From Rapidithrix thailandica (GTDB lineage Bacteria > Bacteroidota > Bacteroidia > Cytophagales > Flammeovirgaceae): 64,000 bases of DNA. Location of the stretch: contig NZ_JBDKWZ010000002.1 of the NCBI RefSeq assembly GCF_039710355.1, positions 372,001 through 436,000 on the forward strand, written 5' to 3'. This document shows, piece by piece, positions 1-9,806 of the stretch. Within the stretch, counting starts at the first letter, position 1. Every line of letters begins with the position of its first letter. Under the pieces are notes generated by a model. It saw only the letters and a list, made by a program, of their open reading frames with translations, had not been told where the DNA came from and made no database searches. Made by a program: the position numbers and the translations under genes.

Positions 1-997
1 TGTTGAACTCCCGGGCACTTTCTTCTTGGGCAAACACTTTCCGGTACACCGGCATCCCTACGGCATCGAAGACGGTCAAGGTTCCCTTGCCACCTACCAG
101 GGCTTGGATGTGCAACTCCGTTCCTTCCACTGGGTTGGGGTACACCGTCAATACTTCTTCCGGAGCTTCCCATTTGACCGCTACCACCGGGGAGTAGGTG
201 CTGCTTTGGTCAAAGTCGGTTTGCTTCAGGCGGTAGTAGCTTACCGGCCAGGGGCGGGCGGGCAACACTTCTTGATAGGTTTCCATTTGCTCACTGGTGC
301 CGGCCCCGCCCACTTCTTGTACCGCATAAAACTCCTTTCCGTCTTGTGATACTTCGATGGTGAAGTAGTCATTGTTCAATTCTGAAGCAGTGGCCCAGGA
401 GAAGTACACCCGGCTATCTCGGGCTTCGGCCTGGAAATACAACAAGGTGATGGGCAAAGGCTGGGAACAACCGGAACCGCAGTCTATATGGTCTTCACAG
501 TACGTAGAACCTTGGTCTTTGCATTGTCCTGAAAGAGAAAAGGTAGGACAAGGTCCGGAACAATCCGTATCCATATTGGTTTTCATCGTGCCGGAAATGG
601 TAGTGGTACCGCTGCCGGAAATGTCCATGGGCACGTCTTCACTCTTCCATCCCCCGCTGATCACCAGGTTGCCATCGATAAGCATGTTGGCCGAACCGGA
701 ACCGGTGATGTCCAGTCCCCCGCTTACGGTCAAATTATGAGGAATATGAATGGTAACATTGTTCCCTTCGATCTGAATCTCCAAGCCTCCGGAGATATTG
801 ATGTCCTGGTCAAAGTTCAACACATCGTTTTCATAGAGGGTGACGCTCATGCCCCCGTTGATGGAGGTGGAGCCACAAGCCGTGGAGACCTCGAAACTTT
901 CCGAGCTGCTGTTGTCGGCAGCGGTGATGGTACAGGCTTGTACATGTGAGGCGTACAGTGAGAAAATGAAGGCGAAAAGGATAGTAAATGTTTTCAT
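1..997 (-). CDS. T9SS type-A sorted secreted protein, 3' end outside window
   Basis: The reading frame opens with ATG at 997 and is uninterrupted to the left edge, so the C-terminus is missing. Residues 1-21 (MKTFTILFAFIFSLYASHVQ) form a signal peptide. The next ~150 residues are rich in Ser-Gly-Gly and Asn, with repeated 'ISGG'/'VSGG'-type strands that suggest a right-handed beta-helix. After a Cys-rich stretch comes a fibronectin-like segment (TLLYFQAEARDSRVYFSWAT...YYRLKQTDFD), typical just before T9SS tails. The start of a type-A C-terminal domain (VLTVYPNPVEG) is visible near the edge. It is probably exported by the Sec system and then displayed or released by T9SS. No enzyme motif is visible, so its role is unknown. 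The upstream neighbour is the subtilase on the same strand, with a terminator-like hairpin between, so it probably has its own promoter. Confidence 0.85.
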   Translation of the reverse strand, partial: MKTFTILFAFIFSLYASHVQACTITAADNSSSESFEVSTACGSTSINGGMSVTLYENDVLNFDQDINISGGLEIQIEGNNVTIHIPHNLTVSGGLDITGSGSANMLIDGNLVISGGWKSEDVPMDISGSGTTTISGTMKTNMDTDCSGPCPTFSLSGQCKDQGSTYCEDHIDCGSGCSQPLPITLLYFQAEARDSRVYFSWATASELNNDYFTIEVSQDGKEFYAVQEVGGAGTSEQMETYQEVLPARPWPVSYYRLKQTDFDQSSTYSPVVAVKWEAPEEVLTVYPNPVEGTELHIQALVGGKGTLTVFDAVGMPVYRKVFAQEESAREFN

Positions 998-1233
998 GAC
1001 TACTGAGTTAATGAGTGATTCTGAAGTAAAAGTAGTCTGAAAAGCCCCCTGCCACCGGGGATATTAGATGACTGGTAGAGTCCTCACGGAAAATGGTAAC
1101 TTCCTAAGGTTTTTCGGATACCGGGGTTTTCTCTTTTTCATGGCATGAATATGTTAATGGTTGCCGGTTTTATGTATGGCATTTCAAAACCATTAGTTAA
1201 CCCTCTAAAGGCTCACAGCCCTTCTCACATAAA

Positions 1234-1256
1234 AAACAGGGCATAATACCCTGTTT
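1234..1256 (-). terminator. Rho-independent-type terminator of the subtilase gene
   Basis: AAACAGGG (1234-1241), a 7-nt loop and CCCTGTTT (1249-1256) give a perfect 8-bp stem. Read on the minus strand, the 3' arm runs straight into a T-tract. It lies ~140 nt downstream of the subtilase stop and ~235 nt upstream of the next start, as expected for a terminator of the minus-strand gene. Confidence 0.7.
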
Positions 1257-1393
1257 AAAAATATTTAATTCAGAAGTGGTTTACACTTAATAGTTTTTGA
1301 CCGAACATGGAATCCAAATCGGCTCATCAAGGCACTTTTTGAAACATTTTTTAGGAAAAAGAAAAAGGTTAATTCACTTCTCAGATTAAATTT

Positions 1394-3712
1394 CTACTCA
1401 ATGACAATTTGATGAGTTTCATTTACATTTTTGGAAATGATTTTTAAAATATAAAGTCCCTTTTTGAATCCGGAGACATCAATTTTCGGACTTGAATCTT
1501 TTAGACCGAATACATATTGCCGTACCCTGTTTCCACTGAAGTCATACAATTCCAAGGTAATCGGCCCCAAATCACCGTTTACATTGCTCCTTTCAAAGTC
1601 CTTCTCTAAAAATGCTTCGGCATTATTTTTCAAGAGGAAAAGCTCGGTATCGGAAGGGTTGGGATAAACCGTAAAAAACATTCCACAAGGAATTATATCC
1701 GGACTTACATCGGACCATTCCGACCAACCACAGCCGTTTTGTGCTCTGATTTTCACCGTGACATTATTGGAATAGGGTCTTAATGTAACCAACGAATTAT
1801 CACTTGAAGAAGGATTATAAGTGATATGAGCCCCACTCACATTCCATTGCCAACTACTTACTGGGGCACTACTATCGTGTTTGGCTTTTACATTGGTAGG
1901 TTGGTCCCGGCAAATAAAATAAACCGGATTGTTTGTATTTGAATCCCGAAGCCTCAAATCTAAGGGGAGAAGATTGCCCACTCCAATACTTTTGCTGATA
2001 CTCTTACTTCCACAGCCTCCGTTAAGGGTTGCTGTAATCGTTGCCCCTCCGCTATACGAACCGTTTCGGCTAAAAGAAGTCGTTGCGCCGCCTTGCGAGA
2101 AGTTCAGTGCATTAGAAGGGTTTACCGACCATGAAACAGACGTTCCGGCTGGTACCACCACACTCATACTTCCCGAAGTACAAATAGAGGAAGGACCGGT
2201 AATTTTAGGCACTGCGCTTGAAACCGCCAACCGGGCATTGACCCTGCCATATCCATAGGTATTATCAAACCCGGACGGCCCCATATTGGTAGCCGTATTT
2301 CGTAAAATACTGACCACTTGTGCTTCCGTTAATTCAGGATTGACAGACAACATCAGAGCGGCTACCCCGGCTACTTGTGGACATGCGGCAGAAGTCCCGC
2401 CAAATTCAGTGGTATAATTGCCATTTGCATAACCGTTTGTACCCGGCCTGTCCGTAGTACGCACATCCCCATTCAAATTGGTGTTTCCCGAAGGGGCTAC
2501 CAGATCCATTTGCGATCCACGGCTACTGTAGCCCCAGATGTTGCCACTTCTGTCTACAGCGCCTACAGTAACCACTCCCGGAGCACTGGCCGGAAAGGTA
2601 ACACCGCTAAAAGCCCCATGGGAATTACCGGAAGCAAACACCACAATGGCCCCATCGCCTCCCCTCCCTTGTGTGCGGGCGCGACCAATAGCTTGTACGA
2701 TGTTATCAAAGTAGGCAGTGGAAGAGTTAAAGCCCCAAGAATTACTGAGTACATCGGCTTGTCCTTCATCCCAAGCCCAATCAATGGCATCGGCTAAATC
2801 TCCTGTCGTTTCCCCTCCGTTGAAAATATTGACGGGAACGATATCCGTACAAGGAGCGATTCCCGCGATTCCTTCATTATTACTCCGTGAAGCCGCAATA
2901 ATCCCGGCACAAGCCTGCCCGTGGGCCGAACCGTTCACCGGAGCACCCAAACCATTTGCATCCCTCGGTGTAAAGCCCTGAAGTACTCGTCCGTTAATAT
3001 CCACATGATTTTCCACCCCATCATCTATCACTGCCACCCTGATAGTATGAATTCCCGTTGAAATAGACCAAGCTTGCGGGGCATTGATATCGATGCCTGC
3101 GGTTCCTCCGAACTGTCCTGTATTGTTCAAATAATATTGATCCGGGTACAATGGGTCGTTCTGGTGTTTGGTAATCTCCATGATAAAGTTGGGGTGGCTG
3201 TATTCCACAAGTCCGCTCTCATAAAGTTGATTGGCAACTTTCAACAAGGTACTGTAATCCTCTATCAACACCTTATAACAACCGTATTTCACCTTGATGA
3301 CCTTTAGCTTTTCTCCTACCAGTTGATTGATTTTATCAATTCCGATACCTTTTTTGGGTTTGAACAAGATCTCCCCGGTGGGAATCATCTTGTCTCCCGA
3401 ACTACTTTTAAAAGAGAAAGTGTAGTTACCTGAAATGGAAGTCATTTCTGTCAAAGAGGACGGGTCATTCGCAGACAACCGAACCAGTACCGAATGCCGG
3501 TTCACCCGTTCCAGTGCTTTTATTGTTTTCCCTTGGGTAAGTTTACGCTCGGTACTTGAATTCTCACCGGCTTTTACCAAAATTACCTCTTTGTCTTTCT
3601 GTAAAAGAATTTTTCTATTGGATGACCAATAGTAGTCCTGGGCGGAGGCTTCCGTAAGAAAGCCCATCAAAAGGAAGGCGACAACGAATGATAGCGTACT
3701 TTTAATTTTCAT
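1394..3712 (-). CDS. Subtilisin-like (S8) serine protease with T9SS type-A C-terminal domain
   Basis: Secreted endopeptidase of 772 residues. Residues 1-24 are a signal peptide ending at SAQ. Residues ~25-190 are an I9-like propeptide region. The catalytic domain spans ~200-500: Asp in RVAVIDDGVE, His in SAHGQACAGII, the oxyanion Asn in VVFASGNSHG, and Ser in GGTSAACPQVAG. An Ig/PKD-like region follows (KITGPSSICTSG), and then a T9SS type-A tail (FTVYPNPSDTELFLLK...GLYILKI). The His motif is HGQACAG rather than the common HGTxVAG. Domain order is typical of Bacteroidota surface proteases. It is flanked by intergenic stretches on both sides and is likely monocistronic. Confidence 0.93.
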   Translation of the reverse strand: MKIKSTLSFVVAFLLMGFLTEASAQDYYWSSNRKILLQKDKEVILVKAGENSSTERKLTQGKTIKALERVNRHSVLVRLSANDPSSLTEMTSISGNYTFSFKSSSGDKMIPTGEILFKPKKGIGIDKINQLVGEKLKVIKVKYGCYKVLIEDYSTLLKVANQLYESGLVEYSHPNFIMEITKHQNDPLYPDQYYLNNTGQFGGTAGIDINAPQAWSISTGIHTIRVAVIDDGVENHVDINGRVLQGFTPRDANGLGAPVNGSAHGQACAGIIAASRSNNEGIAGIAPCTDIVPVNIFNGGETTGDLADAIDWAWDEGQADVLSNSWGFNSSTAYFDNIVQAIGRARTQGRGGDGAIVVFASGNSHGAFSGVTFPASAPGVVTVGAVDRSGNIWGYSSRGSQMDLVAPSGNTNLNGDVRTTDRPGTNGYANGNYTTEFGGTSAACPQVAGVAALMLSVNPELTEAQVVSILRNTATNMGPSGFDNTYGYGRVNARLAVSSAVPKITGPSSICTSGSMSVVVPAGTSVSWSVNPSNALNFSQGGATTSFSRNGSYSGGATITATLNGGCGSKSISKSIGVGNLLPLDLRLRDSNTNNPVYFICRDQPTNVKAKHDSSAPVSSWQWNVSGAHITYNPSSSDNSLVTLRPYSNNVTVKIRAQNGCGWSEWSDVSPDIIPCGMFFTVYPNPSDTELFLLKNNAEAFLEKDFERSNVNGDLGPITLELYDFSGNRVRQYVFGLKDSSPKIDVSGFKKGLYILKIISKNVNETHQIVIE

Positions 3713-4078
3713 AAGCTTTGCTTGTTTTAGTTATATTGCTAAATCAGTAAAATGCTTCCCGAAAATTAAGAGAGGTATAAACTATACTTCCACTCGTTGA
3801 CCCATTTCTTTCTCCTACCATGTGATATAATCCCTCACAAGAGCCTCTCTTATCTTGAAGATGATAAAAAATACTGGAGCCGGTTGAAAAGTAAGGTTAA
3901 TCTTTTTTACATTAAAAAAATTATGCACAGTTATAATACAAATAATTGCGTATTTTTCAAAAAATACTTTACTAAGATTTTAGTATTTCTAAACTCTTAG
4001 AGTGCGGGGAACCGTTCCCCTTTAAACTTTAGGATAACTAAGGTTACATTTAAAGTATATGTTATTTTGTTTAGCCGC
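3713..4078. other. AT-rich intergenic stretch between convergent-spaced minus-strand genes
   Basis: No coding region is supported. The only short frame (plus strand, from 3797) is low-complexity and AT-rich. It holds the upstream region of the subtilase and a small hairpin, GGGGAA-CCG-TTCCCC (4006-4020), followed by TTTAAACTTT on the plus strand, whose role is unclear. The stretch ends where a copy of the dispersed TTAGAGCATG repeat begins at 4079. Confidence 0.5.
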
Positions 4079-4128
4079 TAAGAGCATGTTTAAATTACAT
4101 CCTTTGGGTCATACACTCCCATTTCAGT
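4079..4128 (+). repeat. Solo end of the dispersed TTAGAGCATGTTTAAA repeat family
   Basis: TAAGAGCATGTTTAAATTACATCC and the following bases to CTCCCATTTCAG match, almost base for base, the inner orientation of the right end of the 18884-19123 element (AGAGCAGGTTTAAATTTC...AACTCCCATTTCAG). No matching inverted partner was found to the left, so this is a solo end or a decayed copy. It sits between the efflux pump terminator and the subtilase promoter region. Confidence 0.6.
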
Positions 4129-4133
4129 AAATA

Positions 4134-4159
4134 ACAAAGGGGCATTGCAGCCCCTTTGT
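4134..4159 (-). terminator. Terminator of the metal-efflux operon
   Basis: ACAAAGGGGC (4134-4143), loop ATTGCA, and GCCCCTTTGT (4150-4159) form a perfect 10-bp stem. It starts 22 nt past the stop codon of the RND pump gene on the minus strand and is followed by T-rich sequence in that direction. Confidence 0.75.
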
Positions 4160-4180
4160 ATTACTTTTACAAGTCTCCGT

Positions 4181-7100
4181 TTATTTGTCTGGCTGTTGCT
4201 TTTTATATACCAAGTAAAATACTTGGGGCAGTACGGTGAGGGAAAGGACCATACAGACTAACAAACCGCCCACAATCATAATGGCCAGGGGCTTTTGAAT
4301 TTCCGAACCCATTCCGGTAGATAATGCCGCTGGCAACAAGCCCATCGAACCCATCAGGGCGATCATCACAATGGAGCGAATGCGATGGTACACTCCATTT
4401 GAAATAGCTTCGTGCAAAGGCATTCGCTTCCGGAGGTTGTCCCGCATCACGGCAATCAGGATAATACTGTTAATGGTATTCACTCCGAAAAGGATGATGA
4501 ACCCGATACCTGCCGAGATGCCAAAGACGGTTTGGGTTACCCACAGGGATAAAAATCCTCCGATAAAGGCAAAAGGAATGGTGCTGGCCGCTATCAAGGT
4601 ATCTTTCAGCGTTCCGAAGTTAAAATACAATAAGAATAAGATCAGCACCAATACGGCCGGAACGATCACCGCTAACTGTTTGCCGGCTCTTTCTTTACTT
4701 TCAAACTCCCCGGCCCAGGTAACTTTATTGGCCGCTGGCAATTGTACTTTTTGCGCTACCTGGGTTTTGGCTTCGGCAATGGTGCTGCCTAGGTCCCGGC
4801 CTTCGATGCCAAAGCCTACTGCGATGTAGCGGCTGCTGCCTTCGCGATAAATAAAGGCGGGGCCTGTACGGAAGTCTATCGTGGCAATTTCTTTTAAGGG
4901 AATCCGCTTGCCGTCTTTGGCCGGGATCAGAATTTCTTCGATCTTTTCTTTGGTGTCCCGGTATTCTTTTTTAAAGCGGATACGCACATCAAACATGCGT
5001 TCATTTTCATAAAAAGTCGTCACGGCACTGCCTCCGATGGCCATTTCCACTACCGTTTGGGCATCAGTAACGGCTACCCCGTAGCGGGCCATCTTATGGT
5101 CGTGCAATTGAATCCGGAGCTCGGGAAGGCCTATGTTCCGGTAAATATTCAAATCCACAATACCCCGGACATCTTTGATGGCTGCAGCCACTTGATTGGC
5201 ATACTTTTCCAGCTCATACAGGTTCTCTCCGAATATTTTCACAACCAAAGCACTTTTTACTCCGGCTACATACTCTTCCACGTTATCCTGAATCGGTTGA
5301 CTAAATCCGAAAATAATCCCCGGATACACCTCCAGTTTACTACGCATTTCAGCCAGCAGTTCTTTCTTTTCTATCTTTCGTTCCCAATCTTGCTCCGGGT
5401 ACAGCTGTATGTGGAATTCGATATTGAAAAAACCCGTAGGGTCAGTGCCGTCATTCGGCCGGCCGGCTTGGTTCAAAACGAACTTCACTTCTTCTATTTC
5501 CCGTAATTTCTCTTTCATTTCTTTGGCCAACTGTACGGCTTCTTCCAGGTTAACGCTATTGGGTAAGGTTGCTCTTACGTAGACGGCACCTTCGTTTAGC
5601 TTGGGAATAAATTCAGAGCCATACATCAGAAATTTCCCTAAACAAATGCCCAGTATGAGGATGAATCCGTACAGGGTGACCTTTCTTCGTTGATGGCTCC
5701 ACAGAAAGAGTTGAAACATGCTTTTCCGGAAAAAGCGGGAAATGAAATTTTCTTTTTCCACGATATTTTTCGTGAGAAGCACTTTGCACAAAGCCGGCAC
5801 ATAGGTGATGCTCAACAGCAAAGAACCCAAGAGGGCGTAACCCAATGTGTAGGCCAGCGGGGAGAACATCTTTCCCTCTACTTTTTGAAAAGAAAAGATG
5901 GGTACCAAGGCCACAATCAGGATGATTTGGGCAAATACGATGTAGCTCCCTACGCTGCCCGCACTTTTTTTGATCAAGCCGGTTTTGCTGATACGATTAA
6001 ACCGCTCCATTCCCAGAAAATGCGCCTTTCTCTCCATTGTTACAAATACTGTTTCCACGATGACCAAGGTCCCTTCCAACAACAAGCCAAAGTCAATCGC
6101 CCCCATTGAAATCAGGTTGGCCGGCAACCCCTGGATCCGGAGCATTACAATGGCAAAAAGAAAGGCAAGGGGAATAACCGAAGCCACAATGGCTGTAGTC
6201 CGCCAATCGTACAGGAAAATAAACACGATTACCGACACCAGGACGATCCCCTCAATAATATTTTTGGTGACGGTATGTACCGTAGCTTCTACCAGCTCGG
6301 TCCGGTCGATAAAGGGTTCAATTTTTACATCTTTCGGCAGTATCCGGTCGTTTAGCTCGGCTATTTTTTCTTTCAATTTCGGAATCACCTCACCGGGATT
6401 CTCTCCCCGGAGCATAATGACAATTCCCTCGACCAAATCTTCGTCTTCCTGAAAGCCCACTTGTCCCAGGCGCGGTTTGGCAGAAATCTGCACTTCCGCT
6501 ACATGTTTAACCAGCACCGGGGTAGTCCCTTTGACTTTGATCAAGATATTTTCGATATCTTCCGTTTTTTCCAGAAGGCCTACACCTCGCACTACATAGG
6601 CCTGGCTGCCCACTTCAATGATGTCTCCCCCCACATTTACGTTGCTTTTGGATACGGCCTCAAACACATCCAAGGGCGACAGGTCGTAGTTGGTCAATTC
6701 GGCCGGGATGATTTTGATTTCATAGATTTTCTCCTCTCCGCCAAAACTGACGACATTGGCTACGCCCGGTACGGCAACCAGCTCCCGTTCGATCACCCAA
6801 TCGTGCAGGGCCGTAATCTCCCGGAGAGGGCGGTCACTTTTCACCACATAGCGGTAAATCTCACCGGTGGCCCCATAGGGCGGTTCAATTTCCGCATCCG
6901 TTCCGGCTGGCAGTTCAACGGCCTGCAAACGATTGGAAGCGTATTGTTGCGCATAAAAATCTTCTACCCCGTCATCAAAAATGACCGTGACCACCGAAAG
7001 GCCAAACAGAGAGATGGAGCGCACTTGTGCTTTTTTGGGAATGGTGTTCATCACCTTGGAAATGGGTAAGGTTACAAACTTTTCCACTTCTTCGGCGCTG

Positions 7101-7276
7101 CGGCCTTGCCATTGGGTGATGATTCTGACCCGGGTGTTGGTAACATCGGGGAAGGCCTCAATCGGGGTGTGAAGGTAACTGATGACCCCGGCCACCACTA
7201 AAACTGCGGTAAGAAAAAATACGATAACGGCATTCTTCAATGAGAAGGCCACAATGCTTTGAACCAGTTTTTGCAT
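4181..7276 (-). CDS. CusA/CzcA-type heavy-metal efflux RND pump
   Basis: Inner-membrane proton-driven pump of the tripartite heavy-metal efflux class, 1031 residues (normal size; it lacks the TolC domain fused to some Bacteroidota homologues). It shows the RND plan: TM1 at ~12-34, a large periplasmic loop, six TM helices (~340-540), a second periplasmic loop, and the final TM block. Hallmarks are FPDVTNTRVRIITQWQGRSA near the N-terminus and GAIDFGLLLEGTLVIVET in TM4. The latter is the CzcA proton-relay motif, but the middle acidic residue is Glu where Asp is usual. It is last in an operon after an adaptor and an outer-membrane factor, with a 6-nt gap to the adaptor. Substrate is probably a monovalent or divalent metal such as Cu, Ag, Zn, Co or Cd; the sequence alone does not decide. 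Confidence 0.93.
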   Translation of the reverse strand: MQKLVQSIVAFSLKNAVIVFFLTAVLVVAGVISYLHTPIEAFPDVTNTRVRIITQWQGRSAEEVEKFVTLPISKVMNTIPKKAQVRSISLFGLSVVTVIFDDGVEDFYAQQYASNRLQAVELPAGTDAEIEPPYGATGEIYRYVVKSDRPLREITALHDWVIERELVAVPGVANVVSFGGEEKIYEIKIIPAELTNYDLSPLDVFEAVSKSNVNVGGDIIEVGSQAYVVRGVGLLEKTEDIENILIKVKGTTPVLVKHVAEVQISAKPRLGQVGFQEDEDLVEGIVIMLRGENPGEVIPKLKEKIAELNDRILPKDVKIEPFIDRTELVEATVHTVTKNIIEGIVLVSVIVFIFLYDWRTTAIVASVIPLAFLFAIVMLRIQGLPANLISMGAIDFGLLLEGTLVIVETVFVTMERKAHFLGMERFNRISKTGLIKKSAGSVGSYIVFAQIILIVALVPIFSFQKVEGKMFSPLAYTLGYALLGSLLLSITYVPALCKVLLTKNIVEKENFISRFFRKSMFQLFLWSHQRRKVTLYGFILILGICLGKFLMYGSEFIPKLNEGAVYVRATLPNSVNLEEAVQLAKEMKEKLREIEEVKFVLNQAGRPNDGTDPTGFFNIEFHIQLYPEQDWERKIEKKELLAEMRSKLEVYPGIIFGFSQPIQDNVEEYVAGVKSALVVKIFGENLYELEKYANQVAAAIKDVRGIVDLNIYRNIGLPELRIQLHDHKMARYGVAVTDAQTVVEMAIGGSAVTTFYENERMFDVRIRFKKEYRDTKEKIEEILIPAKDGKRIPLKEIATIDFRTGPAFIYREGSSRYIAVGFGIEGRDLGSTIAEAKTQVAQKVQLPAANKVTWAGEFESKERAGKQLAVIVPAVLVLILFLLYFNFGTLKDTLIAASTIPFAFIGGFLSLWVTQTVFGISAGIGFIILFGVNTINSIILIAVMRDNLRKRMPLHEAISNGVYHRIRSIVMIALMGSMGLLPAALSTGMGSEIQKPLAIMIVGGLLVCMVLSLTVLPQVFYLVYKKQQPDK

Positions 7277-7282
7277 GGAAGA

Positions 7283-8413
7283 CTAGCGGTTTTGCAGGTT
7301 TTTGATTTGTTCGTAAATAAGTAATTGGTTTTTGGAAATAAACCGCTCTTGCGCTTGAATTCCCGCTGCGATATAAGTGGTTCCATTGTTCTTACTCAGT
7401 ACTTCGATGTTCCGGACTTCTATATCACAATCGTCATGAAACAGCACGACAAAGTTCTGATTGTCATCAAAAATCAATGCATTGGTAGGAATGGCTACGG
7501 CTCGGCTTTCGCTTCTTTTCACAGCCATCACATCGACAAACATTCCCGGTTTCAGTTTCAGAGAGGGGTTATCAATTACTACCCGGGCTTTCAATACCCG
7601 CTCTTCGCTGTCAAAGACCTGCGAAAGCACGGCAATTTCGCCTTTAAAAACCTCGTCCGGATAGGAAAGCGTTTTGATTTCGACTTCCAAGCCCTCTTCC
7701 ACTTTGGTCACGTTACCCGCATAAATATTGACCAGCACCCATACTTCACGAAGATCGGAGAGGGTGAAAAGAGGGCCTTCTCCGGAGGTAATTTGCATCC
7801 CTGCTGTCATCTGTTTACCGGTGATAATACCTGAGGCCGGAGCTTTTATTTGAAAGACTCCTTTTTCCGTACTGGCGCTGTATAGCGATAAAATCGTATC
7901 AATCTTATTCAATTCGGCTTCTTTGATCGATACTTCACTCTGCGCCTCCAGTAAGTCTTTTTCCGAAGCAATACCATCTTCGTACATGGCTTGTACCGAT
8001 TTCAACTGTCTTTCCGCAACCCTGAGCTGGGCTGCCAGGGATTGCCGCTCCGATTGAAGCTGACTCAATTCAGGGCTGCGTAACTCTGCCAGTAATTGCC
8101 CTTTTGTGACTCGGTCGCCCAGGGAGAAATACGCATTGTCAATAACGCCCTGCACCAAGCTTATAAAATGAATGACGTTGTCAGGATTACTTTCCACATT
8201 GCCTATCAAAGGTATTTTTTCGGTAACGGGGTGAACCCGGGCCGTATCAAGTGTGATTTTTTCTTTGAAGTTTTCCTCCAGGCAATAGTTGTCCCCGGCT
8301 TGATTTTCGATCAGTGCCTTTCCTTGCGGCTGATCACAAGCATAGAGGGAAAGCATAAGGAGTAATGGAAGGAAAATGAATGCCAAGTACTGCTGTTGGG
8401 TTTGTGTTTGCAT
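7283..8413 (-). CDS. Efflux RND periplasmic adaptor lipoprotein (CusB/CzcB type)
   Basis: Membrane-fusion protein linking the RND pump to the outer-membrane factor. I take ATG at 8413 (MQTQTQQQYLAFIF...) rather than 8473. It starts a clean lipoprotein signal ending LSLYAC, which predicts lipidation, and avoids a 41-nt overlap with the upstream gene. The order is a barrel-sandwich half-motif (LVQGVIDNAYFSLGDRVTKG), an alpha-helical hairpin (~residues 110-170), the second half-motif (IKAPASGIITGKQMTAGMQI), a beta-barrel (VNIYAGNVTKVEEG) and a membrane-proximal domain. No N-terminal Met-rich or His-rich metal-binding extension is visible. It lies between the outer-membrane factor (19-nt gap) and the pump (6-nt gap). 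Confidence 0.9.
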   Translation of the reverse strand: MQTQTQQQYLAFIFLPLLLMLSLYACDQPQGKALIENQAGDNYCLEENFKEKITLDTARVHPVTEKIPLIGNVESNPDNVIHFISLVQGVIDNAYFSLGDRVTKGQLLAELRSPELSQLQSERQSLAAQLRVAERQLKSVQAMYEDGIASEKDLLEAQSEVSIKEAELNKIDTILSLYSASTEKGVFQIKAPASGIITGKQMTAGMQITSGEGPLFTLSDLREVWVLVNIYAGNVTKVEEGLEVEIKTLSYPDEVFKGEIAVLSQVFDSEERVLKARVVIDNPSLKLKPGMFVDVMAVKRSESRAVAIPTNALIFDDNQNFVVLFHDDCDIEVRNIEVLSKNNGTTYIAAGIQAQERFISKNQLLIYEQIKNLQNR

Positions 8414-8432
8414 GTATGCCAGGTTTTTTGGG

Positions 8433-9728
8433 TTAGAGAATATCGGTTCCGACTTCGTATTGAAGTTCCTCAAGTTTTAAATTGATCTCTTTGGAGGATT
8501 CGAGGAGATTTTTTTTATTATTGAGATAGGCTTCTAAAAAATCAAGGTATTCCAACTGACTGATATCACGGTCTTTAAAGGTTTTGGTAAACCGGTTGAG
8601 CATCCTGTCCAACTCTGCTTCAAAACCCGGCTCCAGTCTTTCGTAAAAGGCAATGGCGGTTTGCAAATGCTGATTTGCCAGAAGAAGCCCCGATTCCATT
8701 TCAAGTGCTTTTTGAGCGCCCAATACTTCTGCCCGCTCCATGGCGATGCGGGCATGCTTGATATTTCCTTGGTTCCGGTTGAATACGGGAAGGTCTATTC
8801 CGACACCAAAACCGACAAAGTCCTTCATAAAATTTCCGCCCCGGTCGTACCCCGCCTTCAATGTAATATCCGGAATGCGTTGGGCTCTTTCGTATGTATG
8901 CCATTTATCGAAGTACTTCTTTTCCAATTGGGCTATTTTCAAATCGGGCCGGTGTGTTGTGGCTTCCTGCAAAAGCGAATCGGGAGCCAGCCTTTTTATT
9001 TTGGCAAACTCCGGGAGGTATCCTGTGGTGTCCAGCACCAGGCAAGAACTTGGAGGCAGGTTCATCAACACTTTCAACTCGTGTTGTATGTTGTTCATTT
9101 CTTTGGAAAGGCCGTGTATCTCTTGCACAATTTCCAGCTCCAGGGCTTTCAGACGGAGCCATTCCGCCTTGCTGAGATTACCTTCCTCCACTTGTTTCCG
9201 ATAGGCATTGACCAGCTGTTGTACAGAGGAAAGTTGTTTCCGGTACACCTCTCTGAGTTGTTGCAAATACTGTAGTTGAGTAAGGTCTTTTCGAAACTCC
9301 ACTTTCAGGTTGCGCAGCAACTCTTCGAAATATTGGCCCGCCATATCTACGGAAACTTGCTCTACTGCCATCATTTTTTTCCGCTTTCCGGCCGTCAGAA
9401 GCAACTGTTCGATTTCCACTCCGATTTGTTGGTTGCGTCCGAACCTACCTACCAGGGGAGGTAGTCCTTCCGCTCCTTGTAGTTGTGCCGGAGTGGCCCA
9501 GGCATTCACCTGGTCAATGGTAAGAGTCGGGTTGGGCCAAAGTCTGGCTTGTCGTAAAGTCGCCTCCGCTTGATTGATATTCAGCTTTTCTGCGATCAAC
9601 AGGAGGTTCTCCTTCAGGAACAATGCTTCACATTGTTGGCGGTTCAGTTGTAAGGTGTCTTGCCCGAAGGCCAGTTGACAGGTAGTAAAGCCTATCAACA
9701 AGAAACCCAGGTACTTTTGTAGGTTCAT
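8433..9728 (-). CDS. TolC-family outer-membrane efflux protein (CusC/CzcC type)
   Basis: Outer-membrane channel of the tripartite exporter, 431 residues. Residues 1-22 are a signal peptide ending AFG. Two OEP repeats follow: the first ~30-215, with a conserved RLWPNPTL segment, and the second ~230-430, with ERAQRIPDITLKAGYDRGG and FGVGIDLPVFNRNQG. Both carry the long amphipathic helices of the periplasmic tunnel. It is the first structural gene after the two-component system, separated by 78 nt, so a promoter may lie in that gap. Genes downstream follow with short gaps, consistent with one transcript. Confidence 0.9.
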   Translation of the reverse strand: MNLQKYLGFLLIGFTTCQLAFGQDTLQLNRQQCEALFLKENLLLIAEKLNINQAEATLRQARLWPNPTLTIDQVNAWATPAQLQGAEGLPPLVGRFGRNQQIGVEIEQLLLTAGKRKKMMAVEQVSVDMAGQYFEELLRNLKVEFRKDLTQLQYLQQLREVYRKQLSSVQQLVNAYRKQVEEGNLSKAEWLRLKALELEIVQEIHGLSKEMNNIQHELKVLMNLPPSSCLVLDTTGYLPEFAKIKRLAPDSLLQEATTHRPDLKIAQLEKKYFDKWHTYERAQRIPDITLKAGYDRGGNFMKDFVGFGVGIDLPVFNRNQGNIKHARIAMERAEVLGAQKALEMESGLLLANQHLQTAIAFYERLEPGFEAELDRMLNRFTKTFKDRDISQLEYLDFLEAYLNNKKNLLESSKEINLKLEELQYEVGTDIL

Positions 9729-9806
9729 TGGCTTGCCTTAATGATAAATATTAATGGCCCAAAGAACTTTTAAAGCAGCTTAAAAAGACCTTAAAACGGA
9801 TAAAAT

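Noticed and set aside
2375..2797. 140-codon plus-strand frame inside the subtilase gene
   Set aside because: Antisense shadow of the catalytic domain, which is itself well supported on the minus strand.
3797..4000. 67-codon plus-strand frame
   Set aside because: Low-complexity and AT-rich, antisense to nothing coding, no family resemblance.
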